64,000 nucleotides of DNA from Castanea sativa (taxonomy: Eukaryota > Streptophyta > Magnoliopsida > Fagales > Fagaceae): positions 9,146,244 to 9,210,243 of the forward strand of contig NC_134014.1 of the NCBI RefSeq assembly GCF_040712315.1. The letters run 5' to 3'. Numbering within the stretch: the first letter of the stretch is position 1; every line of letters begins with the position of its first letter. Shown here piece after piece: positions 42,452 to 54,665 of this stretch. The notes under the pieces are model-generated. The model worked only from the letters and a program-made list of their open reading frames with translations. It did no database searches and had not been told where the DNA came from. Both the position numbers and the translations under genes were made by a program.

Positions 42452-43750
42452 ACAGCAAAACCTTGTTAGTACTAGCTAAGCACAGAACACAAGCAAGCTC
42501 GTACCAATCACTCCTAGCCAAATTGTCCCATTGTCCCAAGCAAAAAGCCCTAGACAGGATAATCCTGCTTCTCCATCAAATATTGCCAATCGTTATTTGG
42601 TTTCAACAATTCCAAAACCAAATTATGAAAGGCCACCTTATGGTCAACCCAGTTACAGCTCAACCTTAGCCTCTCCAGCACCAAGAGCAATCAACTCTTA
42701 TCTTGTTGAAGAACCTTTTGGCCCAATCCAAAACCAAAAGCCTTCCTATCCAACCAGGAGAGGAAACTCTTCTTATGTTAAGAAATCTTTCCTCCAGCAT
42801 ATCTCTTACATTGAACCTCACCTGGTTCATATAACTGATCCTCTTGCCTTAGCTATGGAAGTTCTGCCACATGAATGGCATTTCCTACCCAAACATCCAG
42901 AGAAAAATATCAAGTTTTATAAGAGCATCCTCAGCCAAGAAAAGTCAGTTCAAATAGAAACATCTTCAACAGCAGGGACCCCTCAGTAGTCCTCTATCAC
43001 AAATTTATCATCACAGGATTTGTCAGCTGCCAAGATTGGGGACAGCATCCCTCTGAATTAAGAATCCTCAAAAACTACAGAAGTCACTCAAGCTCAACAC
43101 TTTATTATAGTTACTATGACTATATGGATGCCTTTGAAAAAGTTCTCTTCATCCAGAACCAAAATCACAGCCACTCATGGTTCATGATGTTTAGCAGAGA
43201 ATTCATGTGTCAGCTCCCATCTTGGTTCCTAAAGTGGTGGGAGATGTTTGGATCAGTCCCTCAGATCTTTCCAGATCCTTTACAGGACGCTTTGAGGTAC
43301 TTTGATTCAAGGTATAAGACTTCAAGCCACCGTTCCCAATTTCCAGTAATTCTGCTTTTTTCCCAAAGGTACAGAATCCACTGGATTAGCAAATGGGATT
43401 ACAAGATCAATACCAATCTCTTAGACATGGAATTTTTGGTAAAATGGTGGGACGGTCTAAGGATTGAACAAATCATCAACCAAGTCTATAGGGATTATCC
43501 TCAGCCAATCCAGCAACCTATAGCTCACAGAACAAGGTCTCAATCTAGCCTAGATTATGTTCAGATCGGCGGAAAATCTAGCAAAGAGTTAAAATAATTG
43601 GCACAGCAGCTAATAGCACACTCACAGCAGTTAGAATCAGAAGAACAGGTTTCTCCCATTGTTTCAGTAGCATTAGTTAATCACAATCCAATTGATCCCT
43701 TCCAGGATTCCCAAGATCCTTACAGTGGATATAATTTGGATAGCGATTAA
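42402..43750 (+). pseudogene. Viral unit 2 ORF2B, uncharacterised
   Basis: The start M-S-G-K-K-P overlaps the end of ORF1 by 50 nt in another frame. The frame has a TAA at 42,477 and a frameshift near 42,950-42,990. It then continues through a Trp-rich segment (W-F-M-M-F, W-F-L-K-W-W-E-M-F-G) to a TAA at 43,595 and on to 43,748. I see no relation to ORF2A except the last residues (D-P-Y-S-G-Y, then acidic). Proteins with this Trp-rich pattern occur downstream of RNase H in endogenous plant pararetroviruses. Their role is unknown to me. Confidence 0.7.
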
Positions 43751-44411
43751 AAAGCATCTTGACCAAGCAAACTCAGGATAAGATCCCGGTCCAGTTACTA
43801 TTCAAAATCAGCACCAGCCACTGATTTGAACAGTACCCGCATCATGAACAGTACCAGCACCCAGCAGATTCCCCGACAGGTTACTATTTCAACAGTGACC
43901 AAAATCCGGAAAAGCAAGGGGACAAAGCACTATTCATGAACAGTAAAAGTTACTGTTCACCGACACAATCATTCAGAATTACTATTGCTTTCGGTGGAAA
44001 CAGCTTTCACCTCAGTAAAAGCAATTTACTCTCCGTAATTTCAGCAATCTTCAGCCAGCATCCAAGGCTCCCTCCAGCCTATATAAGGCAGCCATTTCTC
44101 CATTCTAAGCTAGGTCCAATTTTAGGAGCAACTTCAGCAACTCCAAAATTCCCTCCTCTTCCAGCCAAGAGTTTAATTTCTCAGCTTTGCCTCCTCTTTA
44201 CAACCCTTAGCATTGTAATCAGATGGCTTTAGCATATTTTCCTTTTTGTAATATCATGGCCTCAGCCGGCCTTTATCTGTATTTTCCGCACATGGCCACA
44301 ACCGACATTTATCTGTAACTTACCCCCCTTTTGGTATCAGAGCCAAGTTTGGCCCGGTCGGAGTTGTAAGTTACTGTTTATCATTTAATCAAGTTGGTCG
44401 GCACTGCCGCC
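43751..44411 (+). promoter_or_regulatory. Viral unit 2 intergenic region with TATA box and Met primer site
   Basis: This parallels 38,018-38,670 with few differences: the ACTATTC/GAACAGT cluster (43,791-43,965), TATATAAG (44,080-44,087) and primer site TGGTATCAGAGCC (44,332-44,344). Viral homology stops at 44,411, at a TA tract. Confidence 0.8.
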
Positions 44412-44423
44412 ATATATATATAT
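44411..44423. repeat. (TA)n at the boundary between viral units 2 and 3
   Basis: A short ATATATATATAT run separates the truncated leader of unit 2 from the permuted unit 3. A similar run (30,987-31,000) forms the left edge of the array. Confidence 0.8.
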
Positions 44424-44675
44424 GACTTGTCCTATATTAATCCAAAAGATGACATTCTTTCCCGGTCTAATACTCAATCCATACTCCACCTTGCCATCCA
44501 TCCAGTCAAAGCTTTCAAAATCAATCACTCTCATATTAGAAGCTGTAGTCTTGTGCAACTAAGTCATACTATTACCATACTAGCAATTTTTAAAAAATAT
44601 TCCATTTGCTCAAATATCTTTTCTCTTGCCTGGCAGGAAAAAGAACATATTAATACCACCAGTAAGTGGAATATA

Positions 44676-46154
44676 ATGCCCTCTTCAGCAAAGAAGAAGA
44701 ACAAAGGAAAAGCATCGGCAGAGGACTATTCTCAAAACAAAAGGCTCCTAGCGGGATCACCTTTTGTAATGCATGAAGGCACATCCTCTAGGATAAGACC
44801 TAGTGGTGCAACATCCCTTTAGGAATTTGTCCCGGCAGAAGAGACATACTCCAGTGGTGATATAAGAATAGCTTTACAAGAAGTTTTGTCCAAAGAACTG
44901 CAATTCCATAATGGAATCTTTAGTGAACTACCAGATTCCATTAAATTCATTCTTGACAACCTTCAAGCTGCCTTCTTATCAAACCGCCATAAACTTTTCA
45001 AAAAAGCTATGAGAGCACTTGAAATTCACCTTGTTAACTTAACTACTCAAAATGAAACTTGCACAAGTCATCCTGATGAGGCTTATGTAGACTACCTTGT
45101 TGACTACCTTGTTAACTCCAAGGCCCATAAGAGCCATCCTAACAAACCAAATATTGCAACCTTCATTAGTCAACTCTCTGGCAAAGAGGAAATTCATTCA
45201 ATGGATAAAAAGACTATAATGAGTACTGATTATGCTAGATTGAATCTTAAGACCCAATCTTTGCTAAGAAGTGCTGTTGCCAACTTGCCTCCAGAAGTAC
45301 AATCTTGTATTTTTGAAAGCAAGGCTATGACCAAAGATCTTGATCTTTGGCTCAAATATTTCAAAACTCTTGTTACAATTGCTCCTACTCTTGTTGAACC
45401 TGATGGCCCCAATAAAGGTTACATGAAGAAAAAGTGGGGAAAATACTTTGGGAGTAGTCTCAGAGTACATGAAATGAATCATCCTTTCCCTGGCCTCTTG
45501 ATTAATTATGAGGACAGTTCAGATGATGATCCCTTCTGGCTCTCTCAAATGTTTGAATTTGGTTTTATCAGACTCATAAAATTAACAAATCATGCTCAAA
45601 TTAGCCAATTTCCTGATATTATTCAAAAAACTGTTACAAATGTTGAAAGTCGTTATGTTTCCATCTGATGCTGGAGTACTTTACCCAAATGGGAAAAGAA
45701 TAATTGGATGAATATTCAACCCACTATGCATCTTGTTCTCATTAATGGTTATACTCACCAGGGATAATGGTACTGGTATGAAGGTAATGCTTATGTTTCT
45801 CATAAACGTTCCTATGCACTTGCTGAATGTTGGAGAAGCTATTTCAATAATCGAATTCTAGATGTCACCCAAGAATTATGGAAAGACTACCATTTCTTTA
45901 GTTGTACAGATAAAATTTATGTTTTCATAAATAAACCCTATGCTTCTGCTGGCCATCATCTACAATGGACAAACCATGATGACCTAAGAATATTCCTCAC
46001 AAGAGATCCTGTTTATGAATCATTGTTATATTGTGGATTCTGTAACCAATATTCCTCATACCATGAACATGAGTGTAATGACGATCCTCCATGGGATCCT
46101 TGTCCCTCTTGGGACCCCTATGAAGGTTATCATTCTCATGCTGCTTCTACCTAA
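44676..46154 (+). pseudogene. Viral unit 3 ORF2A homologue
   Basis: The start is M-P-S-S-A-K-K-K-N-K-G-K. The frame has stops at 44,820, 45,666 and 45,765 but no frameshift, and ends at TAA 46,152. It aligns along its length with unit 1 ORF2A at clearly lower identity, with an insertion of about 30 residues near 45,070-45,165. The C-terminal C-X2-C-X6-H-X-H-X-C is kept, as is a W-D-P-Y-E-G-Y tail. About 250 bp before it (44,424-44,675) is the end of a preceding ORF that I could not place firmly. It belongs to a different virus species from units 1 and 2. Confidence 0.75.
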
Positions 46155-47306
46155 TTCATCCTCTCACTGTTTGTCTAGTTTGCAAAAATTGATTCTTCCA
46201 AGGGAAAAAGTTTTCTTTTACCTACCGATACTATTACTTTACCCTTGAATAATGGTTTGATTGACTACTATGATGATAGGCCTCTTTTGTTGACTTTTTT
46301 GGCTCCTCCAACACTTCAATGATATCTTTTAATGCTTCTTCTTGCATGGCTTATACGGGGAATTTATTCACCCATGGATAAAGACATTACTGTTGTTTCC
46401 ACTAATAATGATTCTTTTGAATATTTTTTGGCAGGTCATATTCACCTAAGGCCCTTACTTGTCACCGTTACTAGCCTTATCTCCACTGATGTTGCTGGTT
46501 GCTTTTGGCACAATATGCCAAACTACTTTTGGCTCTAAAGCCAAAATGATTCCTTTCGGGTTTGGCACTCCTACTACTCCTGATACCCCTCACGAGTCTT
46601 GATATGAATAGTGAAAAATGTTACTATTCACTTTTGTCTATTGCTTTATTTAGCTATATAAAAGGGGCTGTCCCTTATTGTTAAACTTAAAATTCTCTCT
46701 TATAATCTCCTTTAGAACTCTCTTTAGGACTTCCCCTTAGATCAGAATATCTCACTATTTCCACAAAGCTTGTAACTAGAATCAGGACTAGCTTTTAAGC
46801 CTTGTACTGTTTATCCTATTGATCTCTGATCACTGTAATCTTGTAACTGCTACTACTACTGTAAGTGTTTTGAATTAATTTCAATAAACACTTCTGTTTT
46901 CAATATCTTTGATTTATTTTGATATAACTGCTTGGCTGGTTCTACCGCCTTACTTTCAATTATATTTATTTTGAATTACTATATCTGTTGTGCTTCTGCC
47001 TTCTGCGCTGTCGTCCTTCCCCCTTTATGGTATCAGAGCCATTCTTTCCTTGGCCGATAGTGTTGTTGTGTCTACATATTCTGTCTGTGTCTACTTGACC
47101 TTGTGATACTTCGTTGTTGTGTCTATTTTACTATCGTTAGCGCCACCATAGTTGTAAAGTGAATCCCAAGAACTGAACAGTAAGGCCCATGAAGCTAGGC
47201 GAGCGTGAGGGCATGAGAGGTATACAGTTGATTACGGTATGTGTTACAAAATGTAACGGTTGTGAGAAAAACATGATAATTGAGTATTATAACTAAGATA
47301 GCTATA
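46155..47306 (+). promoter_or_regulatory. Viral unit 3 intergenic region: TATA, AATAAA, Met primer site
   Basis: TATATAAAA is at 46,655-46,663, just downstream of a TGAATAGTG…TTACTATTCAC pair. AATAAA is at 46,883-46,888, and primer site TGGTATCAGAGCC is at 47,028-47,040. The spacing between TATA box and primer site (about 370 bp) is longer than in units 1 and 2. A CGCCACCATAGTTGT motif downstream parallels the TGCCGCCATAGTTAT of the other units. Confidence 0.75.
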
Positions 47307-48134
47307 GATAGGAAGTGGAGATCCAACTCCTCTGTTAGCTCTAGGACTAGTTATCCTCCTGATATTGTGAATGAAGAAGACTTCACTGTAGGAGAAAGTG
47401 AGTACCCTGATTTTAGAGAATGGACTATTCCTAAAGTCTCTTATAAGTCTGTTTACTAGCTTAGTTGGGCTGAAAGTCATTCTTTCTCTAAATATAGAGT
47501 TAGAACTGGTGAACAAACTTTTTCTATTTCTAAAACTCATGAAAAATGTTGTTTGTTTTCCAGAAAAAATATTAATGATTTTATGACTAAGAAACTCAAA
47601 TATTTACATATTGGGCCTGTTCAAGTTGCTGTTAAACCTTTAACAAGAAAAGGTATTAATACTTCTATTCTCATGTGCTTAAGAGATGCTAGATTTAAAA
47701 GATTTAATGATAGCATTCTTGGTATGATTACTGCTTCTTTGTATGATGGTCCTGTTTACTTTGATTGTTATCCTGATCTTGCTCTTGCTTTGGATGATCC
47801 TAATATTGTTAAAGTTTTGACTTTGAATATATTGACATCTGGTTATGATATGGATGATGGTAGTAAGCCTTTTGCTCTTATTTACCGCATTTAGTACCGA
47901 TTACTTGGTTCTCAGTTGGATCCTTGCTCTAAAGATAGAGATCTTGCTGGAAAAACTATGTTAATTCAATGTTCTTCTCCTGATGCAAAGATCCAAGTCC
48001 CTAAAATGATTCAATGGCAAGATATAGGACAAGTCAACAATATGTCTCTTCCTATGCTAAAAAGTATTAGAAATATCATAGCAAACATCATTCCTCAAAC
48101 TTTTTGGAAAACTATTAATTTGGAAGAAAAATGA
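47307..48134 (+). pseudogene. Viral unit 3 movement-protein fragment
   Basis: The frame aligns with the start of unit 1 ORF1. The initiator appears as ATA (47,307), and stops lie at 47,454 and 47,892. The 30K-type core (about 47,610-47,890; G-P-V-Y-F-D-C-Y-P then V-L-T-L-N-I) is recognisable. The frame ends at about 48,134, where other repeat sequence begins, so capsid, protease and any RT are absent from this unit. Confidence 0.75.
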
Positions 48135-48327
48135 CACACCTAAAGTTGGGATTCTCCACCGATGGAGCAACCTAGGGAGATCACCCCAAACTTCGTTAGA
48201 GGGAGTCTCCTAGTCATCCCAGGACACAAAAAAGAACCGGGACTTTCAGTATCTAAATGACGAAGGCAATTCCCTGACGATCCTAGTCCTCCGCTCCTAA
48301 GGCACTAGTTCGTAGTACCCATGGTCT

Positions 48328-48957
48328 TTAGACGGCTTCAACCAGCCATATCTCCATACAGCTAACCACTTTCATCCACGAATTGGGCATAAGTTGCCCT
48401 GGAGCGATACCAAAATGCCCTAGAAGCTCCATGATAAAAGGATGGACGGGCAATCTAAGCCCACTCAAGAAGGTAGCTTCATAAAAGTACACCTCCCCAG
48501 GCGAGAAGTGGCAAAATCGTTCCTCCCCATGAGGTAGACGAACCCTAACCCTATCTAGGAATTGGAATCTGTCCTTAAATCTAGAGAATGTCTCCCTGTC
48601 TAAACCACACACCTCCACAAGAGCGTGGAAAGCCCTAACCACTTGAGGGAAGAAGACGGCAGTGTCCCCCTCTACGGGGTTGTCACTAGATGACAACCTA
48701 GTCTCGAGTTCACTCAACCTTACCTCAGACATTACCCCTCTCTCACCCACCAAACTCTCAAACCAATCGGTTGATTGACAGAGCACAGGGAACAACTCAC
48801 CCAATGCAACACCTAAACCACTACCCTCAAATACAAAATTTCCAACCAAAGGGAGAGAAGCACGGGAAGTACCTAAAGAAGCCCCCAAATGTGCAAAAAA
48901 GAAGGAAACTGAGGGACAAACGACTCTAACCTCAACACTATTGACCATGAAAGCCAA
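48328..48957 (-). pseudogene. Transposase_28-type (putative gypsy-type) protein fragment
   Basis: An open frame of 209 codons includes F-Y-E-A-T-F-L-S-G-L-R-L-P-V-H-P-F, then L-G-H-F-G-I-A-P-G-Q-L and N-S-W. This is the hallmark of the plant family annotated as putative gypsy-type transposon (Pfam Transposase_28). The frame stops soon after this domain, shorter than usual. It lies antisense to the flanking LTR (49,469-49,948). Some plant LTR elements carry antisense ORFs, so it is probably part of that element. Biochemical function is unknown. Confidence 0.6.
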
Positions 48958-49468
48958 AAAATGGAAAGAAAGGGATGAATCCTAGAAACCCCAAAGCGCC
49001 AAAAAACAAATGCACAGTAAAGAAAGAAAAAGGGAAAAAAAAAGAAGGAATCTATTGTAATCTATACCATAAAAGAGAAAAGGGAAGATGGACATACCTT
49101 AAAATGAAAAAGTAGAAAGCTCAGCCACAGGGCACATCGGCTCGGAGAAAGTCACAGGGAAAGAATGGAGAGGAAGAAACTCAGAGCAATGATTAGGAGT
49201 TGGAGAAAGTGAAAGGGAAAGTGAAGAGAGGAGAAGTTTAAAAAGCTAGGCACAAAAAATTGAAATTCAGCGGAAAAACCAAGAGTCACACAATTGGGGC
49301 ATTAACTGCTCCGTTCAGAGCACGCCACGTGGCCAAGATGGGTGAGGCGCCGCCACTACGCATTAAATGTGGAACAAAACCCCGAGAGCCAAGTCTAGTC
49401 AGAAAATGTTTTGACTTCCAATGGTCGTCCTGACACATCACAACGACCATGGAACTCGAGGGGGCAGT
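48958..49468. other. Internal non-coding part of the truncated LTR element
   Basis: No supported coding region lies between the antisense Transposase_28-like ORF and the polypurine tract. The sequence is A- and GA-rich near 49,000-49,250. Confidence 0.4.
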
Positions 49469-49948
49469 TGATGGGACTGACGAGACTAACCTTCGGACAA
49501 AATAAAGCAACACCATCATCCAAATTACAAAGAGATATAGACGAGGACAAGCAAAACATTAATAAGAGAATTCAATGCCTCAGCCAGGTACTAACTAGCT
49601 GTCAGACCGTTGGAGCCTCATCAAGACCTACACTAACAAGCCCTAAAATGTTACAAGGAGAGCATTAAAACCACAATCTAAGCCCCAACGGCTAGAAACC
49701 CCAAACACTATATATACACGCTCACAAGGAACACAAAAGGTACATAATTTCTCTAAAAAAGAAATACTTTGACATTTTCTTATTTACTCTTAAGAGATTG
49801 CCATATACTAACTTAGGCATCGGAGGCGTTGTGGCAGGTGCCACACTGGCGTCCATCTCAAGAAAGCTTTGGTCCGTTTTGCAGGGGCAACAACGAGGTC
49901 TCGGCATCATCTAGACGGATATACACTACTGACAACTTGACTTCATCA
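49469..49948 (+). mobile_element. 3' LTR of a truncated LTR retrotransposon
   Basis: A polypurine tract (CTCGAGGGGGCAGT) directly precedes TGATGGGACT, and the right end is CTTCATCA, giving TGATG…CATCA inverted ends over 480 bp. Inside are a TATA-like CACTATATATACAC (about 49,708) and a late TTAGGCATCGGAGGC block common in plant LTRs. The element is cut on the left near 48,134, so no 5' LTR is present. Confidence 0.65.
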
Positions 49949-52900
49949 GATAGGTCATAAGATTGTGAGTTTGAGTGAGATGGAGGGTGTTGATGCTATA
50001 GAAGAAGAAAGCTCACAAGAATATAGAATTGAAGGAGCTAGTATAGCGTTCCAAAAAAAAAAAATTTGTGAGTCGTTCAATTTTTTTTTTTTTGAAAAGG
50101 AAAAAGTAAAGTTAAAGTATTGCCAAATATAAAGAAAAACACATATAATCACAATTATTTTGTATATACCTACAAATCAATGTATTATTATAATGTAAAA
50201 GTATATTTTTTTTATTAGAAAATTGTTTATTACTATTGTAGCTCATAATTGAATTTTAAAAATTAGGCAAAACTTCAATTTAATTTTGTAGACTATGTTC
50301 CCTAATTAAATTCAAACACATAATTGTATTAACTAATATAAAATATTAGGAAAAGAGAAGAAGAGGAATTGGGAGAATTAAATGGAAAGAAAGCCTTTCC
50401 AAAATTGGAAATATGAATTGCATTGTGTTGTGTGGATCAAGAAACAAAGAACCAATTACAACTCTGTGTGGAAATCATGTGTGTAAGACACTAAGACCCT
50501 GGTAATCCAGTGTGGCTTATCACATATGTACAACTTGTTGTCATCATGCAAGCCATAAATAAACTTCTATCTATAATCCGACCTTTCTAGTCAGTCCCTT
50601 CCACGAAGTAAAGCAATTAAGCAAATACAACTAAAAGAAACTGGATCAGCCTTAGACTTAAAAAAAAAAATTATTCTTTTGTAATATTCAAAATTATTTG
50701 ATTGTAATATTTATCCCTTTCGTTTAGATGGTTGCTTAATGCGTGTTCAAGAGTAAATTTTGGTCAAAGATTACTACTTACTAGTAGGATATAAGTTAAA
50801 ACTTTAAATGAATAGGATTTTAATTTTAATTTTGACTTTTTGGGTGGAAACTAATCGGCAATTAGGTCCTATAAATTACCTTGCTTAAGGGCTTTCTCAT
50901 TTCAATTTTGATTAAATCCTGAGTCCTGTGGCTTTAGATAGGTCAAAAGATTGTGAGTTTGAGTGAGATGGAGGGTGTTGATGCTATAGAAGAAGAAAGC
51001 TCACAAGAATATAGAACTGAAGGGGGTAATATTGCGTTCCAAAAAAACAAAAAAATTATGAGCCATGCAAATTTTTTTTTGAAACAGAAAAATTAAAGTT
51101 AAATTATTGCCAAATATAAAGAAAAACACGCATAATCACAATTATTTTGTACATACCTATAAATCAATGAATTATTATAATGTAAAAGTATATTTTTTAT
51201 GTTAAAAAATTGTTTATTACTATTGTAGCTTATAATTGAATTTTAAAAATTAGACCAAACTTAAATTTAATTTTATAGACTATGTTCCCTAATTAAATTC
51301 AAACACATAATTGTATTAACTAATATAAAATATAAGGAAAAAAGAAGAAGAGGAATTGGGAGAATTAAATGGAAAGAAAGCCTTTCCAAAAAAGGAAATA
51401 TGAGTTGCATTGTGTTGTGTGGATTAAGAAACAAAGAACCAATTACAACTGTGTGTGGAAATTGTGCATGTAAGACACTAAAGACCCTGGTAATCCAGAG
51501 TGGCTTATCACAAATGTACAACTTGATATCATCAGGCAAGCCATAAATAAACTTCTATCTATAATCCGACCTTTCTGGTCAGTCCCTTCCTCGAAGTAAA
51601 GCAATTAAGCAAATACAACCAAAAGAAATAGGATCAGCCTTAGACTCTAAAAAAAAAAAAATTATTCTTTTATAATATTTGAAATTAATTGATTGTAATA
51701 TTTATCCCTTTCGTTTAGACAGTTGCTTAATGCGTGTTCAAGAGTAGATTTTAGTCAAAGATTACTAGTTACTAGTAGGATATAAGTTAAAAATTTAAAC
51801 GAAAAGGATTTTAATTTTAATTTTTATTTTTTGGGTGGAAACTAATCAGCAATTAGATCCTATAAATTACCTTGCTTAAGGGCTTTCTCATTTCAATTTT
51901 AATTTACTCCTGAGTCCAGTGGCTTTATATAGGTCATAAGATTGTGAGTTTGAGTGAGATGGAGGGTGTTGATGCTATAGAAGAAGAAAGCTCACAAGAA
52001 TATAGAACTGAAGGAGGTAATATAGCGTTCCAAAAAAAAAAAATTTATGAGCCATTCATTTTTTTTTTTGTTTAAACGGAAAAAGTAAAGTTAAATTATT
52101 GCCAAATATAAAGAAAAACACGTATAATCACAATTATTTTGTACATACCTAAAATCAATGAATTATTATAATGTAAAAGTATATTTTTTATATTAGAAAA
52201 TTGTTTATTACTATTGTAGCTCATAATTGAATTTTAAAAATTAGGCAAAACGTAAATTTAATTTTGTAGACTATGTTCCCTGATTAAATTCAAACACATA
52301 ATTGTCTTAAATAATATAAAATATAAGGAAAAAAGAAGAAGAGGAATTGGGAGAATTAAATGGAAAGAAAGCCTTTCTAAAATAGGAAATATGAGTTGCA
52401 TTGTGTTGTGTGGATTAAGAAACAAAGAACAAATTACAACTCTGTGTGGAAAGTGTGTGTGTAAGACACTAAGGCCCCGGTAATCCAGTGTAGCTTATCA
52501 CAAGTGTACAACTTGTTGTCATCATGCAAGCCATAAATAAACTTCTTGTTGGTGCAAACACAATGATAATGGAAATAACACAAAGAGAAACTGAATAATA
52601 TTTCTGAATTTTTATTAGTCTAAAAAAAGAGATTACACAACACTATTTGGACTGAGGCGCGACACTCGCTCTCTTAAAGGAGATTCAAGCCCTTGGTTGG
52701 CTAAACTTTGTAACCGGTGCAGACCGTCTCTGACTTGTCTCCCCCAGGATACAACAGCCCAACAAGTGTTGTATGGCTAGAACAACCTCTGCACAAAGTG
52801 TTCAAGCCCAAAGCTCCACCAGAAAGAACACCCTTCCTTGCCAAGAATCTCTCTATTTTTTTTTTGTATGTTGCAGTAACTTGGATTGTGTCTGAATGGG

Positions 52901-54665
52901 TCTATTTATAGGCTCAATGGGCCTCACGAAATTACTACCCAAATTAATATGATTAATTAGATCCATTATTCTGATATAGTGGGTGTTACAAGATTAATTG
53001 TTGGATATTATTCTGATGGGCTAGAGTTACATAATTAATGGTGAGATAAGGAGTTTTCTGAATAATGAAAAGGTCCAAACGGATAATCCATTAAGTGGGT
53101 TAATGGCTCATTATTTTTCATAATAAAAATGTAATATTAATTCGGGTCATTTACTCACCAACGGATATGGTAATCACTCTGAATAGGCTGTCAAGTAGGA
53201 GGATCCAAGGTGCTGATTCATTTCCAAATTTGACACCTCCACCCTTCACCTCCCCCTTGTGCACGTATCTGGCCCAATATTTGAGATAATTCATGTTAGC
53301 CCATTAATCACCACAATTAAAAAGAACAAAATAGTCTCTCTCCTTTTCAATGTGGGATTAAACATTTTCACTAACTCCTCATCTTCCACATTTACTCCCA
53401 CATCTTTACATTTATGTTATAAAATTTATTCATTTTAATTATTTAATATTAAAATGTTCCAACAATCCCCCACTCATTTTAATATTAAATTTTTAGTTAA
53501 AGAGAGATTACCAGGCAAAGATGGGTCACTATACATCATGAAGGTGTGCTCTGCATTGAACCTTCACTTAGTAAAACAGCAATCTTAACTCCAGAGTCGT
53601 AGTGGTCTCCGACTTGAACTAGGACTGCTTTAGGGAAATTAGGCGTCACTGCTTACACATAACAACCCAGGTGTTGACATGAGCTTTTATAGCTAGCACT
53701 TTACGGCCATGTGCTGATCCCGGTTTCATGAGTGTATTTGAGATTAAGTCCAAATCTCATAGGGAGCGGCCCCACTCCCACACTCACATAGGTGAAATTT
53801 TGTCAAGAATGCTCCTGTAATTCTGACACCCCACTCATACGAGCTACAAATTTCATTAAGAGTTTCTTACTCAACCTCTCCACATTACAGGATAAATGCA
53901 CTTACATCATAGGGATAAACAATTAAAAAATTATTTACAAAATAAATAATTAACAAAATTAATTGTGCATTTCTTACGACCATGGTATGATTCGTTTTTC
54001 CCATTGAACCCAATTCTCAGGATCTCTGGTCTTTGGGTTGGGTATCCTCATACATGGCTCATGATTCTATGGACTTTAGTCCCATCCCCCTCGATGTATT
54101 CCAGACTCTATCTTTTGCCAAGGCCTTGGTAAATGGATCTGCAAGATTATCATTAGATTTAATATAATCCACAGTTATGATGCCACTACTCAAATAAGAT
54201 CGCACGGTACTGTGCTTTCTTCTTATAGGTCTGGATTTACCATTATAATAACGGTTTTTAACTCTACCAATTGCAGCAGTGCTATCACAATGAATTGATT
54301 GTAATATTTATCCCTTTCGTTTAGATGGTTGCTTAATGCGTGTTCAAGAGTAAATTTTGGTCAAAGATTACTACTTACTAGTAGGATATAAGTTAAAACT
54401 TTAAACGAATAGGATTTTAATTTTAATTTTGATTTTTTGGGTGGAAACTAATCGGCAATTAGGTCCTATAAATTACCTTGCTTAAGGGCTTTCTCATTTC
54501 AATTTTGATTAACTCCTGAGTCCTGTGGCTTTAGATAGGTCAAAAGGTTGTGAGTTTGAGTGAGATGGAGGGTGTTGATGCTATAGAAGAAGAAAGCTCA
54601 CAAGAATATAGAACTGAAGGAGGTAATATAGCGTTCCAAAAAAAAAAAATATGAGCCATTCAAAA
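49949..54665. repeat. Tandem array with a period of about 990 bp (interrupted)
   Basis: Units begin with (G)ATAGGTCAWAAGRTTGTGAG at about 49,949, 50,937, 51,928 and 54,534. The first two full periods are 988 and 991 bp, the third is broken by a Copia fragment (52,547-54,293), and the fourth is cut near 54,665. Units include GGAGGGTGTTGATGCTATAG and a GTTGTGTGGAT block, with no coding frame. A dispersed partial copy lies at 62,822-63,291. Confidence 0.85.
52547..54293 (-). mobile_element. Ty1/Copia retrotransposon 3' fragment (RNase H end plus 3' LTR)
   Basis: The minus strand reads the C-terminal Copia RNase H (54,059-54,293): H-C-D-S-T-A-A-I, N-x-x-Y-N-G-K-S-R, D-N-L-A-D-P-F-T-K, then a stop. 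A polypurine tract (GAGTGGGGGAT) leads to an LTR of 918 bp (53,464 down to 52,547) starting TGTTGGAACA and ending CACCAACA. The rest of pol, gag and the 5' LTR are missing. Insertion also removed about 150 bp of the surrounding tandem unit, so this was not a clean integration. Confidence 0.8.

Noticed and set aside
38018..44411. The two leader copies as a pair of LTRs around unit 2
   Set aside because: The repeats do not have TG…CA ends or target duplications. Their spacing reflects head-to-tail circular viral genomes, and a third copy segment precedes unit 1.
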